Shown: positions 32,888-41,176, counted from the stretch's first letter. The stretch: DNA of 64,000 bases from Streptomyces sp. R28 (GCF_041052385.1 NZ_CP163439.1:6685001-6749000); one strand, 5' to 3'. Notes: a model not told the origin generated them from the letters alone. Numbers and translations are program-made.

Positions 32888-34006
32888 TCAGTGCGGCAAC
32901 GTCGCCGGGCTGCCGCCGTTCGCCTCGTAGCCCGCCACCGCAAGCGCGCGGTACACCGCGAACTCGGCGGCGGGGTCGGGGGAAAGGGTCCAGGGGAGGG
33001 CGCCGACGTGCCCGTCGACCGCTATCAGCTGGTCCATGGCCTCCGCCCAGCGTTCGCCACGGACCAGGAAGAAGATCAGCAGATGGCGTACGTGCGCCAG
33101 CATCGGGTCGTCGGGGCGGGCCGCGTGCACCGCGTGGAGCGCGCCGTGGATCGCCTTCGTCACGACCTCGCTCTGGTAGAAGCCGCTGACCAGGTTCACC
33201 TCGGGCAGATGCTCGAAGACCGCGAAGAGCGGCATCGCGGCGAGGAGGGAGCCGTGCGGGGCGCGGGCCGCGGCCGCCTCCGCGAAGTCGTACGCCAGCT
33301 TGCGCGAGCCGTGCCACTTCTCGCACCAGTAGTGCAGGGCCGCCAGGTGCGCGCCCATGTGGGCCGGGGCGCGGTCCAGGATCTTCAGCCAGAGCTGCTC
33401 GAACTCCGGCTGGGCATAGGCGAGTCCGCGCGCGACCGACAGCTCGATGATGTAGGGGATCGGGTCACCGGGGGCGAGCAGCGCCGCGTCGCCGCAGGCC
33501 GACTTCGCCTCCTCCATGATGATCCGGAACTCGTCCGTGCCCGGCGTCGCCGTGCGCCACGCCTGCTGCACCAGGAACTCCGCGTGGACGGCCGCCCCGC
33601 CCGCGTCCTTGGGCTGCTCGGCCCGCCACACCCGCAGCCACTGCCCGCCCGGAGACTCACTGACCCCGCCCGGCCGCTGCTGGAGCTCCAGCGACGCGGC
33701 GCCGGCGAAGGCCTGCACCCGCTGCCAGCGCACCTCGCCCTCGGCCTCCGTGCCGGCCAGCAGCTGCGAGGCCGCGCGGTAGTCCTGGGTGCGCTGCACC
33801 ACGTCCAGGACGTCCAGCAGGTCCTGGTCGGGGCCGGGCATGCGGACGTCCAGCTCCTCCTGCCGTACGAAGCCGTAGTTCGCCGGGTCCGCGGCGTCCG
33901 GGTGGCCCGGCGGGACCTGCTCGATCATGCCCCGCCTACGCCTCATGAACGGCACCAGCACGAAGCCGATCATGACGAGCGCGATCAGGACCCAGAGAAT
34001 CTCCAT
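32888..34006 (-). CDS. membrane-anchored helical-repeat protein, paralogue of the gene at 29884
   Basis: A 372-residue protein with an N-terminal membrane helix (ILWVLIALVMIGFVLVPF) followed by RRRRG, then a helical domain. It shares with the 29884 product the block ALHYWCEKWHGSRKLAYDFA and HVRHLLIFFLV...VDGHVGALPW. No catalytic motif. The gene precedes the M48 gene by 174 nt on the same strand. A duplicated 17-nt segment (accggtgaggccg...cagt) abuts its stop codon. Confidence 0.72.
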   Translation of the reverse strand: MEILWVLIALVMIGFVLVPFMRRRRGMIEQVPPGHPDAADPANYGFVRQEELDVRMPGPDQDLLDVLDVVQRTQDYRAASQLLAGTEAEGEVRWQRVQAFAGAASLELQQRPGGVSESPGGQWLRVWRAEQPKDAGGAAVHAEFLVQQAWRTATPGTDEFRIIMEEAKSACGDAALLAPGDPIPYIIELSVARGLAYAQPEFEQLWLKILDRAPAHMGAHLAALHYWCEKWHGSRKLAYDFAEAAAARAPHGSLLAAMPLFAVFEHLPEVNLVSGFYQSEVVTKAIHGALHAVHAARPDDPMLAHVRHLLIFFLVRGERWAEAMDQLIAVDGHVGALPWTLSPDPAAEFAVYRALAVAGYEANGGSPATLPH

Positions 34007-34283
34007 GCCTCCAGCGTTCCAGACGCCGCTGACAATTGGCCAACGGGTGCCTCCTGGCTCCGGCGGTCGGGCTGGGGTGCGTGTGGCGGCCTGCGGGGCT
34101 GGGTGGGGTGCGCGTAGTGCCTTGGGGTGCGTGGTGGGTCGGGGCCGTGCGCGGGTGCGGCGCCCCGGGGGGTGCGCGCTGTGCGGCTCCGCCGTAGGGG
34201 ACGGGGTGGCTCGGAATGTCGACTTCCGGCTCTGGACATCCGGTGGGAAACCCCGCTGTCCGGCAGCACCCTCGTTCGCGCAT

Positions 34284-34289
34284 TACGCT
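34284..34289 (+). promoter_or_regulatory. -10 element of the cystathionine gamma-synthase gene
   Basis: TACGCT lies 8 nt before ATG 34298 with no ribosome-binding site between them, again the leaderless pattern. The rest of the 291-bp gap from 34007 holds no gene; it is G/T-rich and unremarkable. Confidence 0.4.
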
Positions 34290-34297
34290 CGGTGCCC

Positions 34298-35452
34298 ATG
34301 AGTGACAGGCACATCAGTCAGCACTTCGAGACCCTGGCGATCCACGCGGGCAACACCGCCGATCCCCTGACCGGCGCCGTCGTCCCGCCGATCTACCAGG
34401 TCTCGACCTACAAGCAGGACGGCGTGGGCGGCCTGCGTGGCGGCTACGAGTACAGCCGTAGCGCCAACCCGACCAGGACCGCCCTGGAGGAGAACCTCGC
34501 CGCCCTGGAGGGCGGCCGCCGGGGTCTCGCGTTCGCGTCCGGACTGGCGGCCGAGGACTGCCTGTTGCGTACGCTGCTCAGCCCCGGCGACCACGTGGTC
34601 ATCCCCAATGACGCGTACGGCGGCACGTTCCGCCTCTTCGCGAAGGTCGTCGCCCGGTGGGGCGTGGAGTGGTCGGTCGCCGACACCAGCGATCCGTCCG
34701 CCGTACGGGCCGCCATCACCCCGAAGACCAAGGTCGTCTGGGTGGAGACCCCGTCCAACCCGCTGCTCGGCATCACCGACATCGCCGCCGTCGCCCAGAT
34801 CGCCAGGGACGCGGGCGCGAAGCTCGTCGTCGACAACACGTTCGCCACGCCGTACCTCCAGCAGCCGCTGGCCCTCGGCGCCGACGTCGTGGTGCACTCC
34901 CTGACCAAGTACATGGGCGGCCACTCGGACGTCGTCGGCGGCGCGCTGATCGTCAGCGACTCGGACCTGGGCGACGAACTGGCCTTCCACCAGAACGCGA
35001 TGGGCGCGGTCGCCGGGCCTTTCGACTCCTGGCTGGTGCTGCGCGGCACCAAGACGCTGTCGGTGCGCATGGACCGGCACAGCGAGAACGCCACGCGGAT
35101 CGCCGACATGCTCACCCGGCACGCGCGCGTGACGCGCGTTCTGTACCCGGGCCTGCCCGAGCACCCCGGTCACGAGGTCGCCGCGAAGCAGATGCGGGCG
35201 TTCGGCGGCATGGTCTCCTTCCAGGTCACCGGCGGCGAGGAGGCGGCCGTCGAGGTCTGCAACCGCGCCAAGGTGTTCACGCTCGGCGAGTCCCTGGGCG
35301 GTGTGGAGTCCCTCATCGAGCACCCCGGCCGCATGACCCACGCCTCCGCGGCCGGCTCGGCCCTGGAGGTCCCCGCCGACCTCGTCCGCCTCTCCGTGGG
35401 CATCGAGAACGTCGACGACCTCCTGGAGGACCTCCAGCAGGCGCTCGGCTAG
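34298..35452 (+). CDS. metB: cystathionine gamma-synthase / gamma-lyase (PLP)
   Basis: A 384-residue Cys/Met-metabolism PLP enzyme. The PLP lysine is Lys204 in VHSLTKYMGGHSDVVGG; the phosphate-binding and substrate motifs are EYSRSANPTR, FASGLAAEDC and SLGGVESLIEHPG. Actinobacterial members often have both gamma-synthase and gamma-lyase activity, so the direction (methionine biosynthesis or reverse transsulfuration) cannot be fixed from sequence. Nearby msrA and the mycothiol gene mca fit a sulfur theme, but the genes are not in one operon. Confidence 0.92.
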   Translation: MSDRHISQHFETLAIHAGNTADPLTGAVVPPIYQVSTYKQDGVGGLRGGYEYSRSANPTRTALEENLAALEGGRRGLAFASGLAAEDCLLRTLLSPGDHVVIPNDAYGGTFRLFAKVVARWGVEWSVADTSDPSAVRAAITPKTKVVWVETPSNPLLGITDIAAVAQIARDAGAKLVVDNTFATPYLQQPLALGADVVVHSLTKYMGGHSDVVGGALIVSDSDLGDELAFHQNAMGAVAGPFDSWLVLRGTKTLSVRMDRHSENATRIADMLTRHARVTRVLYPGLPEHPGHEVAAKQMRAFGGMVSFQVTGGEEAAVEVCNRAKVFTLGESLGGVESLIEHPGRMTHASAAGSALEVPADLVRLSVGIENVDDLLEDLQQALG

Positions 35453-35474
35453 TCCAGGGGCCCGCAGGAAGGGT

Positions 35475-35723
35475 TCACCAGCCCGTCAGGGGTGGGGTCG
35501 TCTCCGACGGCGGCTCCACCCACGGCTGGACCAGCAGCGCCCACACCACGAACGCCACCGTCGCGGCGAACAGCAGCAGCCACATCAGGCGTACGGCGGC
35601 CGTCCTGCGGCGCAGCATCCGGCCACCGCGCCGCACGACCTCCGCGTACAGCTCCGGTGGCACCGGTGGCGGCGTGCGCTCCATGATCCGCCGCGCGGCC
35701 GCCTCACGTTGGATGCGATTCAC
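35475..35723 (-). CDS. small single-pass membrane protein coupled to a sigma-like gene
   Basis: An 82-residue protein: basic, cytoplasmic N-terminus with PPPVPPELYAEVVRRGGRM, then one membrane helix (about 47-66) and a short extracytoplasmic tail (EPPSETTPPLTG). GTG 35723 overlaps the TGA of the upstream sigma-like gene (GTGA), so the two are co-translated. A regulatory partnership (membrane tether or anti-sigma-like role) is only an inference from this overlap. Confidence 0.75.
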   Translation of the reverse strand: MNRIQREAAARRIMERTPPPVPPELYAEVVRRGGRMLRRRTAAVRLMWLLLFAATVAFVVWALLVQPWVEPPSETTPPLTGW

Positions 35724-36232
35724 GGCGACGCCACCTTCGCCTCGAGCACGTTCGGTGCGGGCCCCCGCGGCGGATGCAGCAGGGTTGCCGTCGCCCGGTC
35801 GCAGATCGCGTGGACACGCTCGCCGGGCAGGCCGAGCAGGGCCGCCGCCTGTTCCTCGGCGACGCCTTCGTGCAACCGCAGGACCAGGATCAGGCGTTCC
35901 TGCGGGGAGAGCCGGGCCAGCGGGCTGTCAGGGTGCGGGCGGGACCGGCCGAGGGCGCCCAGGCCGCCGTACTGGTGCCAGGCGGCTCGGGAGAAGCGGG
36001 TGGCCAGGTACTGGCGGGCGCGGTCGTAAGGATCCTCGCCGCGCAGCCGGTCCCAGCACGCGTACGTGTGCGCGAGGGACAGCATCAGCAGGCGCCGCGC
36101 GCGCGGGTTGTCGTCCGGGGGCTCCGCGGTGAGCAGCGTGGCGGCATGCAGCAGTCGCCCTGCCGCGCCCGCGACGAACGCCTCGAACTCCCGGGCCCGG
36201 CGGGCGTCCTGGGCCGCGCGCCGTCGTCCCAC
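35720..36232 (-). CDS. ECF/SigE-like sigma-factor-related protein
   Basis: A 170-residue protein. The N-terminal part (EFEAFVAGAAGRLLHAATLL) resembles sigma region 2. The C-terminal part SPQERLILVLRLHEGVAEEQAAALLGLP is a region-4-like helix-turn-helix. GTG 36232 was chosen because AGGAGGGG lies just upstream; longer in-frame extensions are Arg/Pro-rich. Region 2 promoter-recognition residues are not convincing, so this could be a diverged, non-canonical sigma or a regulator using only region 4. Confidence 0.68.
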   Translation of the reverse strand: MGRRRAAQDARRAREFEAFVAGAAGRLLHAATLLTAEPPDDNPRARRLLMLSLAHTYACWDRLRGEDPYDRARQYLATRFSRAAWHQYGGLGALGRSRPHPDSPLARLSPQERLILVLRLHEGVAEEQAAALLGLPGERVHAICDRATATLLHPPRGPAPNVLEAKVASP

Positions 36233-36626
36233 CGCCCCTCCTGCCTGAGCGCCCTGAGGAACCGGGCCCCGGCCACACCCGTGACGCGTCGCTCGCGTAG
36301 GAGAAGGGGCCCCGGTTTCATATGAGGCCAGCGGCGGCCCGGGGTCAAGAGCCGGGAGCCGAACACACGAGCACGCGCGTGTGCCGGTGCGATTCCGTGA
36401 GCCGGTGGGCATGGGCGGGCGTCTCGGCTGCCTGCCGTGAGCACGCCCCGTGGAGGCGCCTGAGCGCGTGAGTCGGCGGCCATCCGGAGGTGTCTTCGGC
36501 CCGTCACGCGTCCACGCGCGCGTGGACCGGACACGACGAAGGCCGTCGCCCAGGGACGAGACGGCCATGACCGTCTCTGAAGAAGGAACGCGGTCGGCGT
36601 ACCGCCCCTGCCGAACCCCCGCTCCT
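36233..36626. other. non-coding gap
   Basis: About 390 bp between the sigma-like gene and the MarR gene. Nothing with coding character is seen; it should contain the promoter of the sigma-like gene at its left end. Confidence 0.4.
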
Positions 36627-36671
36627 TACCACCGCGGTCCCTACCACCGCGGTCCCTACCACCGCGGTCCC
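36627..36671. repeat. three exact 15-bp tandem repeats
   Basis: TACCACCGCGGTCCC occurs three times without interruption and ends one base before the MarR stop codon. Each unit contains the palindrome ACCGCGGT, so the array offers three evenly spaced dyads. Confidence 0.9.
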
Positions 36672-37196
36672 TCAGGACGCCGTGGGCGACTCCGCGCCGG
36701 CGATCCCCTGCGCCGCCATCCGCGAGGACAACGCGGTGTTGAAGCGAGTGAGGAGCGTGCAGAACGCCTCGCGCTCCTCCGGGGCCCAGTCGTGCGTCAG
36801 CTCGGCCATCAACTGACGCCGCGACGAGCGCACTTCCTCCAGCCGCGACTGCCCGCGCGGGGACAGCTGGAGCACCACTGCCCGCCCGTCCTCGGGGTGC
36901 GAGGTGCGCTTGACGAGCCCCGTGTCGACGAGCGGCGCCACCTGCCGGGTGACCGTCGACGAGTCGATCCCCATGCTCGCGGCGAGCGCCTTGACGCCCA
37001 TGGGACCTTCCTTGTCGAGGCGGTTGAGCAGCAGGTATGCGGCGCGGTCCATGGAGTTGCGCACCTGCCCGACCCCACCGAGCCGGGTCTGTTCGGCACG
37101 ACGGGCGAACACCGCCACCTCGTGCTGCAGCGTGTCGAGGAGACCGCTGTCAGCGACGGTCGTCATGTCCATCGACATTTCAGGTGTTGTGGGCAT
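36672..37196 (-). CDS. MarR-family transcriptional regulator
   Basis: A 174-residue winged-helix protein. Recognition region MGVKALAASMGIDSSTVTRQVAPL, wing SHPEDGRAVVLQLSPRG. ATG 37196 was taken; ATG at 37175 (MSMDM) is an alternative. It is divergent from ilvA with a 145-bp shared region. No ligand can be inferred; a triple 15-bp repeat directly follows the stop. Confidence 0.9.
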   Translation of the reverse strand: MPTTPEMSMDMTTVADSGLLDTLQHEVAVFARRAEQTRLGGVGQVRNSMDRAAYLLLNRLDKEGPMGVKALAASMGIDSSTVTRQVAPLVDTGLVKRTSHPEDGRAVVLQLSPRGQSRLEEVRSSRRQLMAELTHDWAPEEREAFCTLLTRFNTALSSRMAAQGIAGAESPTAS

Positions 37197-37341
37197 GGCC
37201 GGGGGCTCACTTCATGAAGGGGGTGCTGGGTTGGGGGACAGGGTACGCGGCCCGGACGCGGGGTGTACCGGCGCTGCGCAAACACATCTCGGTGCTTGGT
37301 CACACCAGGGCCTCGCGCCTGTGAACTGCGAGACTTGAGTC

Positions 37342-38571
37342 ATGAGCTACCGCACGGCTGACTCCTTGCCTCCCGTCACGCTCGACGACGTACGCGGCGC
37401 CCAGAAGATGCTGACGGGCGTGGCGCGGGTGACGGCGATGGAGGGCAGCAGGCACCTGACCCAGCTGGTGGGCGCCCCGGTGCACTTCAAGTGCGAGAAC
37501 CTCCAGCGGACGGGATCGTTCAAGCTGCGCGGCGCCTACGTCCGGATCGCCGGGCTGCTCCCGGAGGAGCGGGCGGCGGGGGTCGTGGCCGCCAGCGCCG
37601 GCAACCACGCGCAGGGCGTCGCCCTGGCGTCTTCGCTGCTCGGCGTGCGCTCCACGGTGTTCATGCCGAAGGGCGCCCCGCTGCCGAAGATCAGCGCCAC
37701 CCGGGACTACGGCGCCGAGGTGCGCCTGCACGGCCAGGTGGTCGACGAGACACTGGCCGCCGCGCAGGAGTACGCGGCCGGGACGGGCGCGGTGTTCATC
37801 CACCCCTTCGACCACTGCGACATCATCGCGGGCCAGGGCACGGTCGGCCTGGAGATCCTCGAACAGTGCCCGGAGGTGCGGACGATCGTCGTCGGCATCG
37901 GCGGCGGAGGGCTCGCGGCGGGCATCGCGACGGCGGTGAAGGCGTTGCGGCCCGACGTGCGGATCGTGGGCGTGCAGGCGGCGGGCGCGGCGGCGTACCC
38001 GCCCTCGCTGGCGGCCGGGCACCCGGTCGCGGTCGACAACCCGGCGACGATGGCCGACGGCATCAAGGTCGGACGGCCCGGTGACGTGCCGTTCCGGATC
38101 ATCGGCGACCTGGTGGACGAGATCCGTACGGTCACCGAGGACGAGCTGGCCACCGCCCTGCTGCTGTGCCTGGAGCGGGCCAAGCTGGTCGTCGAACCGG
38201 CCGGGGCGAGCCCCGTCGCGGCGCTGCTGAGCGACCCCGGCGCCTTCGAGGGCCCGGTCGTCGCGGTGCTGTCCGGAGGCAACGTCGACCCGTTGCTGCT
38301 CCAGCGCGTCCTGCGGCACGGCATGGCCGCGCAGGGCCGCTACCTGGCCGTACGGCTGCGGCTGACGGACCGGCCGGGCGCGCTCGCCACGCTTCTCGGG
38401 GTGTTGTCAGTGGTGGACGCTAACGTCCTCGATGTGAGCCACGTACGGACCGACCCACGGCTCGGGCTCACGGAGGCGGAGGTCGAGCTGCACCTGGAGA
38501 CCAAGGGCACCGTGCACTGCGTCGAGGTCGGCCAGGCCCTGCGCGAGGCGGGCTACACGGTCATCGGCTGA
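37342..38571 (+). CDS. ilvA: threonine ammonia-lyase (threonine dehydratase)
   Basis: A 409-residue fold-type II PLP enzyme converting threonine to 2-oxobutanoate, the entry to isoleucine and a source of propionyl-CoA. PLP lysine is Lys61 in RTGSFKLRGA, with the glycine loop VVGIGGGGLAAG. A C-terminal ACT-like regulatory domain spans about 335-409 (LTDRPGALATLLGVLS). Length and a single ACT-like domain fit the short, often catabolic or valine-insensitive forms. The product could feed the propionyl-CoA carboxylase at the start of the window. Confidence 0.93.
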   Translation: MSYRTADSLPPVTLDDVRGAQKMLTGVARVTAMEGSRHLTQLVGAPVHFKCENLQRTGSFKLRGAYVRIAGLLPEERAAGVVAASAGNHAQGVALASSLLGVRSTVFMPKGAPLPKISATRDYGAEVRLHGQVVDETLAAAQEYAAGTGAVFIHPFDHCDIIAGQGTVGLEILEQCPEVRTIVVGIGGGGLAAGIATAVKALRPDVRIVGVQAAGAAAYPPSLAAGHPVAVDNPATMADGIKVGRPGDVPFRIIGDLVDEIRTVTEDELATALLLCLERAKLVVEPAGASPVAALLSDPGAFEGPVVAVLSGGNVDPLLLQRVLRHGMAAQGRYLAVRLRLTDRPGALATLLGVLSVVDANVLDVSHVRTDPRLGLTEAEVELHLETKGTVHCVEVGQALREAGYTVIG

Positions 38572-38630
38572 GACGCGATCGAGCGAAAGCCCAGGTCGGA
38601 GGCTCTTTGTCACTCGTTCGGGTAATTCTA

Positions 38631-38659
38631 TTGAGAGACGCGATACATCGCGTTATGGT
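38631..38659 (+). promoter_or_regulatory. promoter with operator in its spacer, drug-export operon
   Basis: TTGAGA (38631-38636) and TATGGT (38654-38659) are 17 bp apart, an ideal sigma-70-type promoter. The spacer holds the perfect 16-bp dyad ACGCGATACATCGCGT (38638-38653). A repressor bound there would block RNA polymerase. The ATACATCG half-site resembles operators of PadR/TetR-type drug-efflux repressors, but no such gene is adjacent. Confidence 0.65.
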
Positions 38660-38754
38660 GTGTCTCATATTCCCGCCGCAGCGCTGAGTAATGGCGCGGA
38701 TGAAAAGTGCAAACCTAGGCTTTCCGAAGTTTCCCCGAAGACGTGGAGATTCAT

Positions 38755-39732
38755 ATGCCAGGCGCCATCTATGCCGAAGGCCTGGTGAAGACCTTCGGTG
38801 ACGTAAAGGCTCTGGACGGCGTCGACCTCGATGTCCCCGAGGGCACGGTCCTCGGTCTGCTCGGGCCGAACGGAGCGGGCAAGACGACGACGGTCCGCTG
38901 CCTGACCACCCTGTTGCGCCCCGACAGCGGCTCGGCGGTCGTCGCGGGCATCGACGTCCTCAAGCATCCCGACGCCGTGCGCCGCTCCATCGGCCTGTCC
39001 GGCCAGTTCGCGGCGGTCGACGAGTACCTCACCGGCCGCGAGAACCTGCAGATGGTGGGCCAGCTCTACCAGATGAAGGCGAAGGCGGCGAAGGCCCGCG
39101 CGGTCGAACTGCTGGATCAGTTCGACCTCGCCGACGCCGCCGACCGCCCCACGAAGACCTACTCCGGAGGCATGCGCCGCCGCCTCGACCTCGCGGCCGC
39201 CCTGGTCGTCTCACCGCCCGTGATGTTCATGGACGAGCCGACGACCGGCCTCGACCCGCGCAACCGTCAGCTGCTGTGGGAGGTCATAAAGCGGCTGGTC
39301 TCGGGCGGTACGACACTGCTGCTGACCACCCAGTACCTCGAAGAGGCAGACCACCTCGCGCACGAGATCGCCGTGGTCGACCACGGCCATGTCATCGCCA
39401 CGGGCACCTCCGACCAGCTCAAGGCCCGCACCGGCGGCGAGCGCGTCGAGGTCGTGGTGCACGAGCGCGAGGACATCCGGGCCGCCTCCGAGGTACTGCG
39501 CGGCTTCGGCAAGGGCGACACCACGGTCGAGGACCACATGCGCAAGCTCACCGTGCCCGTGACCGGAGGCGCCAAGCTGCTCGCCGAGGTCATCCGCGAG
39601 CTCGACACCCGCGGCATCGAGATCGACGACATCGGGCTGCGCCGCCCGACCCTCGACGACGTGTTCCTGTCCCTGACGGGTCACGTGGCCGAGGCGAAGG
39701 ACGAGGAGAACGGCAAGGAGGCCGTCAAGTGA
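38755..39732 (+). CDS. daunorubicin-resistance-type ABC transporter ATPase (DrrA family)
   Basis: A 325-residue ATPase: Walker A GPNGAGKTT, signature YSGGMRRRLDLA, Walker B VMFMDEPTTGLDPRN, switch LLTTQYLEEADHLA. The C-terminal DrrA-specific extension contains GIEIDDIGLRRPTLDDVFL. ATG 38755 has GGAG 7 nt upstream (the GTG at 38743 contains part of it). Exporters of this type remove aromatic or macrocyclic antibiotics. Its stop overlaps the GTG of a truncated permease (GTGA). Confidence 0.93.
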   Translation: MPGAIYAEGLVKTFGDVKALDGVDLDVPEGTVLGLLGPNGAGKTTTVRCLTTLLRPDSGSAVVAGIDVLKHPDAVRRSIGLSGQFAAVDEYLTGRENLQMVGQLYQMKAKAAKARAVELLDQFDLADAADRPTKTYSGGMRRRLDLAAALVVSPPVMFMDEPTTGLDPRNRQLLWEVIKRLVSGGTTLLLTTQYLEEADHLAHEIAVVDHGHVIATGTSDQLKARTGGERVEVVVHEREDIRAASEVLRGFGKGDTTVEDHMRKLTVPVTGGAKLLAEVIRELDTRGIEIDDIGLRRPTLDDVFLSLTGHVAEAKDEENGKEAVK

Positions 39733-39926
39733 GTGCTCTCGACACCGTGCGGGCCGCGCCGGCCACGAACCCGGTCGGCCGGTCGATCCGGGACTCGATG
39801 GTCGTGGCGAAGCGCAACCTGATCCGGATGTCCCGGATCCCGAATCCTGTTCATGGAGCTTCGATTCCATTCAGCTCGCCGCGAGCCCATGGCCGGCGAG
39901 TGAGGGGCGGGGGGCAGCCGAAGTGA
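39729..39926 (+). pseudogene. 5' remnant of the original DrrB permease gene
   Basis: GTG 39729 overlaps the ATPase stop. The first 37 codons encode a normal DrrB N-terminus (SMVVAKRNLIRMSRIPN), close to VIARRNLIRMTRIPEM of the intact permease that follows. After codon 37 the homology stops and the frame reads unrelated Ser/Arg/Gly-rich sequence for 28 codons. The matching 3' end lies at 41003-41081. The remnant's stop overlaps the GTG of the intact permease, so coupling of translation is kept. Confidence 0.75.
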
Positions 39927-40729
39927 GTGCCGTGAACGATTCCCTGGTCATCGCCCGACGCAACTTGATTCGGATGACCCGGATTCCCGAGATGATCCTT
40001 TTTGGGGTCATCCAGCCAGTGATGTTCGTGGTCCTCTTCACGTACGTCTTCGGCGGCTCGATGAAGATCGGCAACACCACGGACCCGGAGGTCTACAAGA
40101 ACTTCCTGATGGCGGGCATCTTCGCCCAGACCGTCACCTTCGCCACCGCAGGGGCGGGAGCTGGTATCGCGGACGACATGCACAAGGGGCTCATCGATCG
40201 CTTCCGCTCACTGCCCATGGCGCGCGGCGCTGTGCTCACCGGTCGCACCGTGGCTGACCTGGTGCAGACGGCCGTCACGTTGCTCGTCCTCGCGATCGTC
40301 GCCTTGATCGTTGGCTGGCGGCCTGGCTCTGCGGAGCCGACCAACTTCGGGAAGATCCTGGGCGCCTTCGGCCTGCTGCTCCTGCTCGGGTACGCGTTCA
40401 CCTGGATCGGCGCCCTGATCGGCCTGAGCGTCCGTACCCCGGAGGCGGCCACCTCCGGCGGACTGATCTGGCTCTTCCCGGTGACGTTCATTTCGATCGC
40501 CTTCGTGGATTCCAGCCAGATGACCCCCTGGCTTCGGCACGTAGCGGACTGGAACCCCTTCAGCGCCACCGTTCAGGCGTGCCGCCAGCTTTTTGGTGAC
40601 CCCGGCCTGTCCCAGTCCAGCGCCTGGCCCATGCAGCACCCGGTGTGGGCGTCTTTGATCTACTCGATTGTGATCGTCGCGATCTTCCGAACTCTTGCAG
40701 TCCGTAAGTACCGCCGGGCAGACGGTTGA
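39923..40729 (+). CDS. DrrB-type ABC-2 permease (replacement copy)
   Basis: A 268-residue ABC-2 permease with six helices. Landmarks are GVIQPVMFVVLFTYVFGGS, MAGIFAQTVTFAT, DMHKGLIDRFRSLPMARGAV and VADWNPFSATVQACRQLFG. GTG 39923 overlaps the upstream remnant's TGA. Codon use is less G/C-biased than the neighbours (for example Leu TTG, Phe TTT and Gly GGG near 39960-40020), suggesting later acquisition. It presumably forms the drug exporter with the DrrA-type ATPase. Confidence 0.9.
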   Translation: MSAVNDSLVIARRNLIRMTRIPEMILFGVIQPVMFVVLFTYVFGGSMKIGNTTDPEVYKNFLMAGIFAQTVTFATAGAGAGIADDMHKGLIDRFRSLPMARGAVLTGRTVADLVQTAVTLLVLAIVALIVGWRPGSAEPTNFGKILGAFGLLLLLGYAFTWIGALIGLSVRTPEAATSGGLIWLFPVTFISIAFVDSSQMTPWLRHVADWNPFSATVQACRQLFGDPGLSQSSAWPMQHPVWASLIYSIVIVAIFRTLAVRKYRRADG

Positions 40730-40816
40730 TTGCTCCGCCTTTTCGGAGCCTGTTCGCCAAGCTGGCTAGGTTGCAGTGGGCGCTTGCGGCGCCCTGACCA
40801 GGAACGACACGTACGA

Positions 40817-40844
40817 AGACGCCCCCGAATCACGGGAGGCGTCT
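40817..40844 (+). terminator. terminator after the replacement permease
   Basis: AGACGCCCCC pairs with GGGAGGCGTCT (one mismatch or wobble) around a short loop and is followed by TTGTG. It is 87 nt past the permease stop, inside the replaced segment. Confidence 0.6.
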
Positions 40845-41002
40845 TTGTGCTGGTGGGCGGCTCAGATGGTGCGCCCTGCCCGCATGGCCGGCTTGGTGAG
40901 CCGCTGATTGCTTCGCCTGTGCATACCGCCCGTACAGGCGGACACTGGCGGAGGAACGAGGAGCCCGGTACTTGCAGCTCAACCGTCTCGGGCCGGCTGA
41001 GA

Positions 41003-41081
41003 CTCGCTGATCTACTTGGCCCTGATCATCGTCGTGTTCCGCACCCTGCCAGTACGGAAGCTCCGCTCGGCAACGGCGTGA
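41003..41081 (+). pseudogene. 3' remnant of the original DrrB permease gene
   Basis: The plus strand encodes SLIYLALIIVVFRTLPVRKL and five further residues to TGA at 41079-41081. This aligns with the end of the intact permease, SLIYSIVIVAIFRTLAVRKY, but differs at many positions. It is the last 25 codons of the permease whose first 37 codons are at 39729. The 41104 terminator follows. Confidence 0.75.
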
Positions 41082-41103
41082 AGGAACCCCCGGTACGACG
41101 AAA

Positions 41104-41130
41104 CCCCCGGCGCCATGTGGGCGCCGGGGG
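41104..41130. terminator. terminator between the drug-export locus and greA
   Basis: CCCCCGGCGCC and GGCGCCGGGGG form a perfect 11-bp stem with a 5-nt loop, 22 nt after the 3' permease remnant and 46 nt from the greA stop. Confidence 0.75.
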
Positions 41131-41176
41131 CTCGTCAGGGATATGCAGGGCGGGGTCGACCGCCGCACGGTCCGGG

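Noticed and set aside
36450..37217. Plus-strand frame with a PYHRG repeat near 36627
   Set aside because: The peptide repeat comes from the 15-bp DNA repeat, and the rest of the frame is antisense to the MarR gene.
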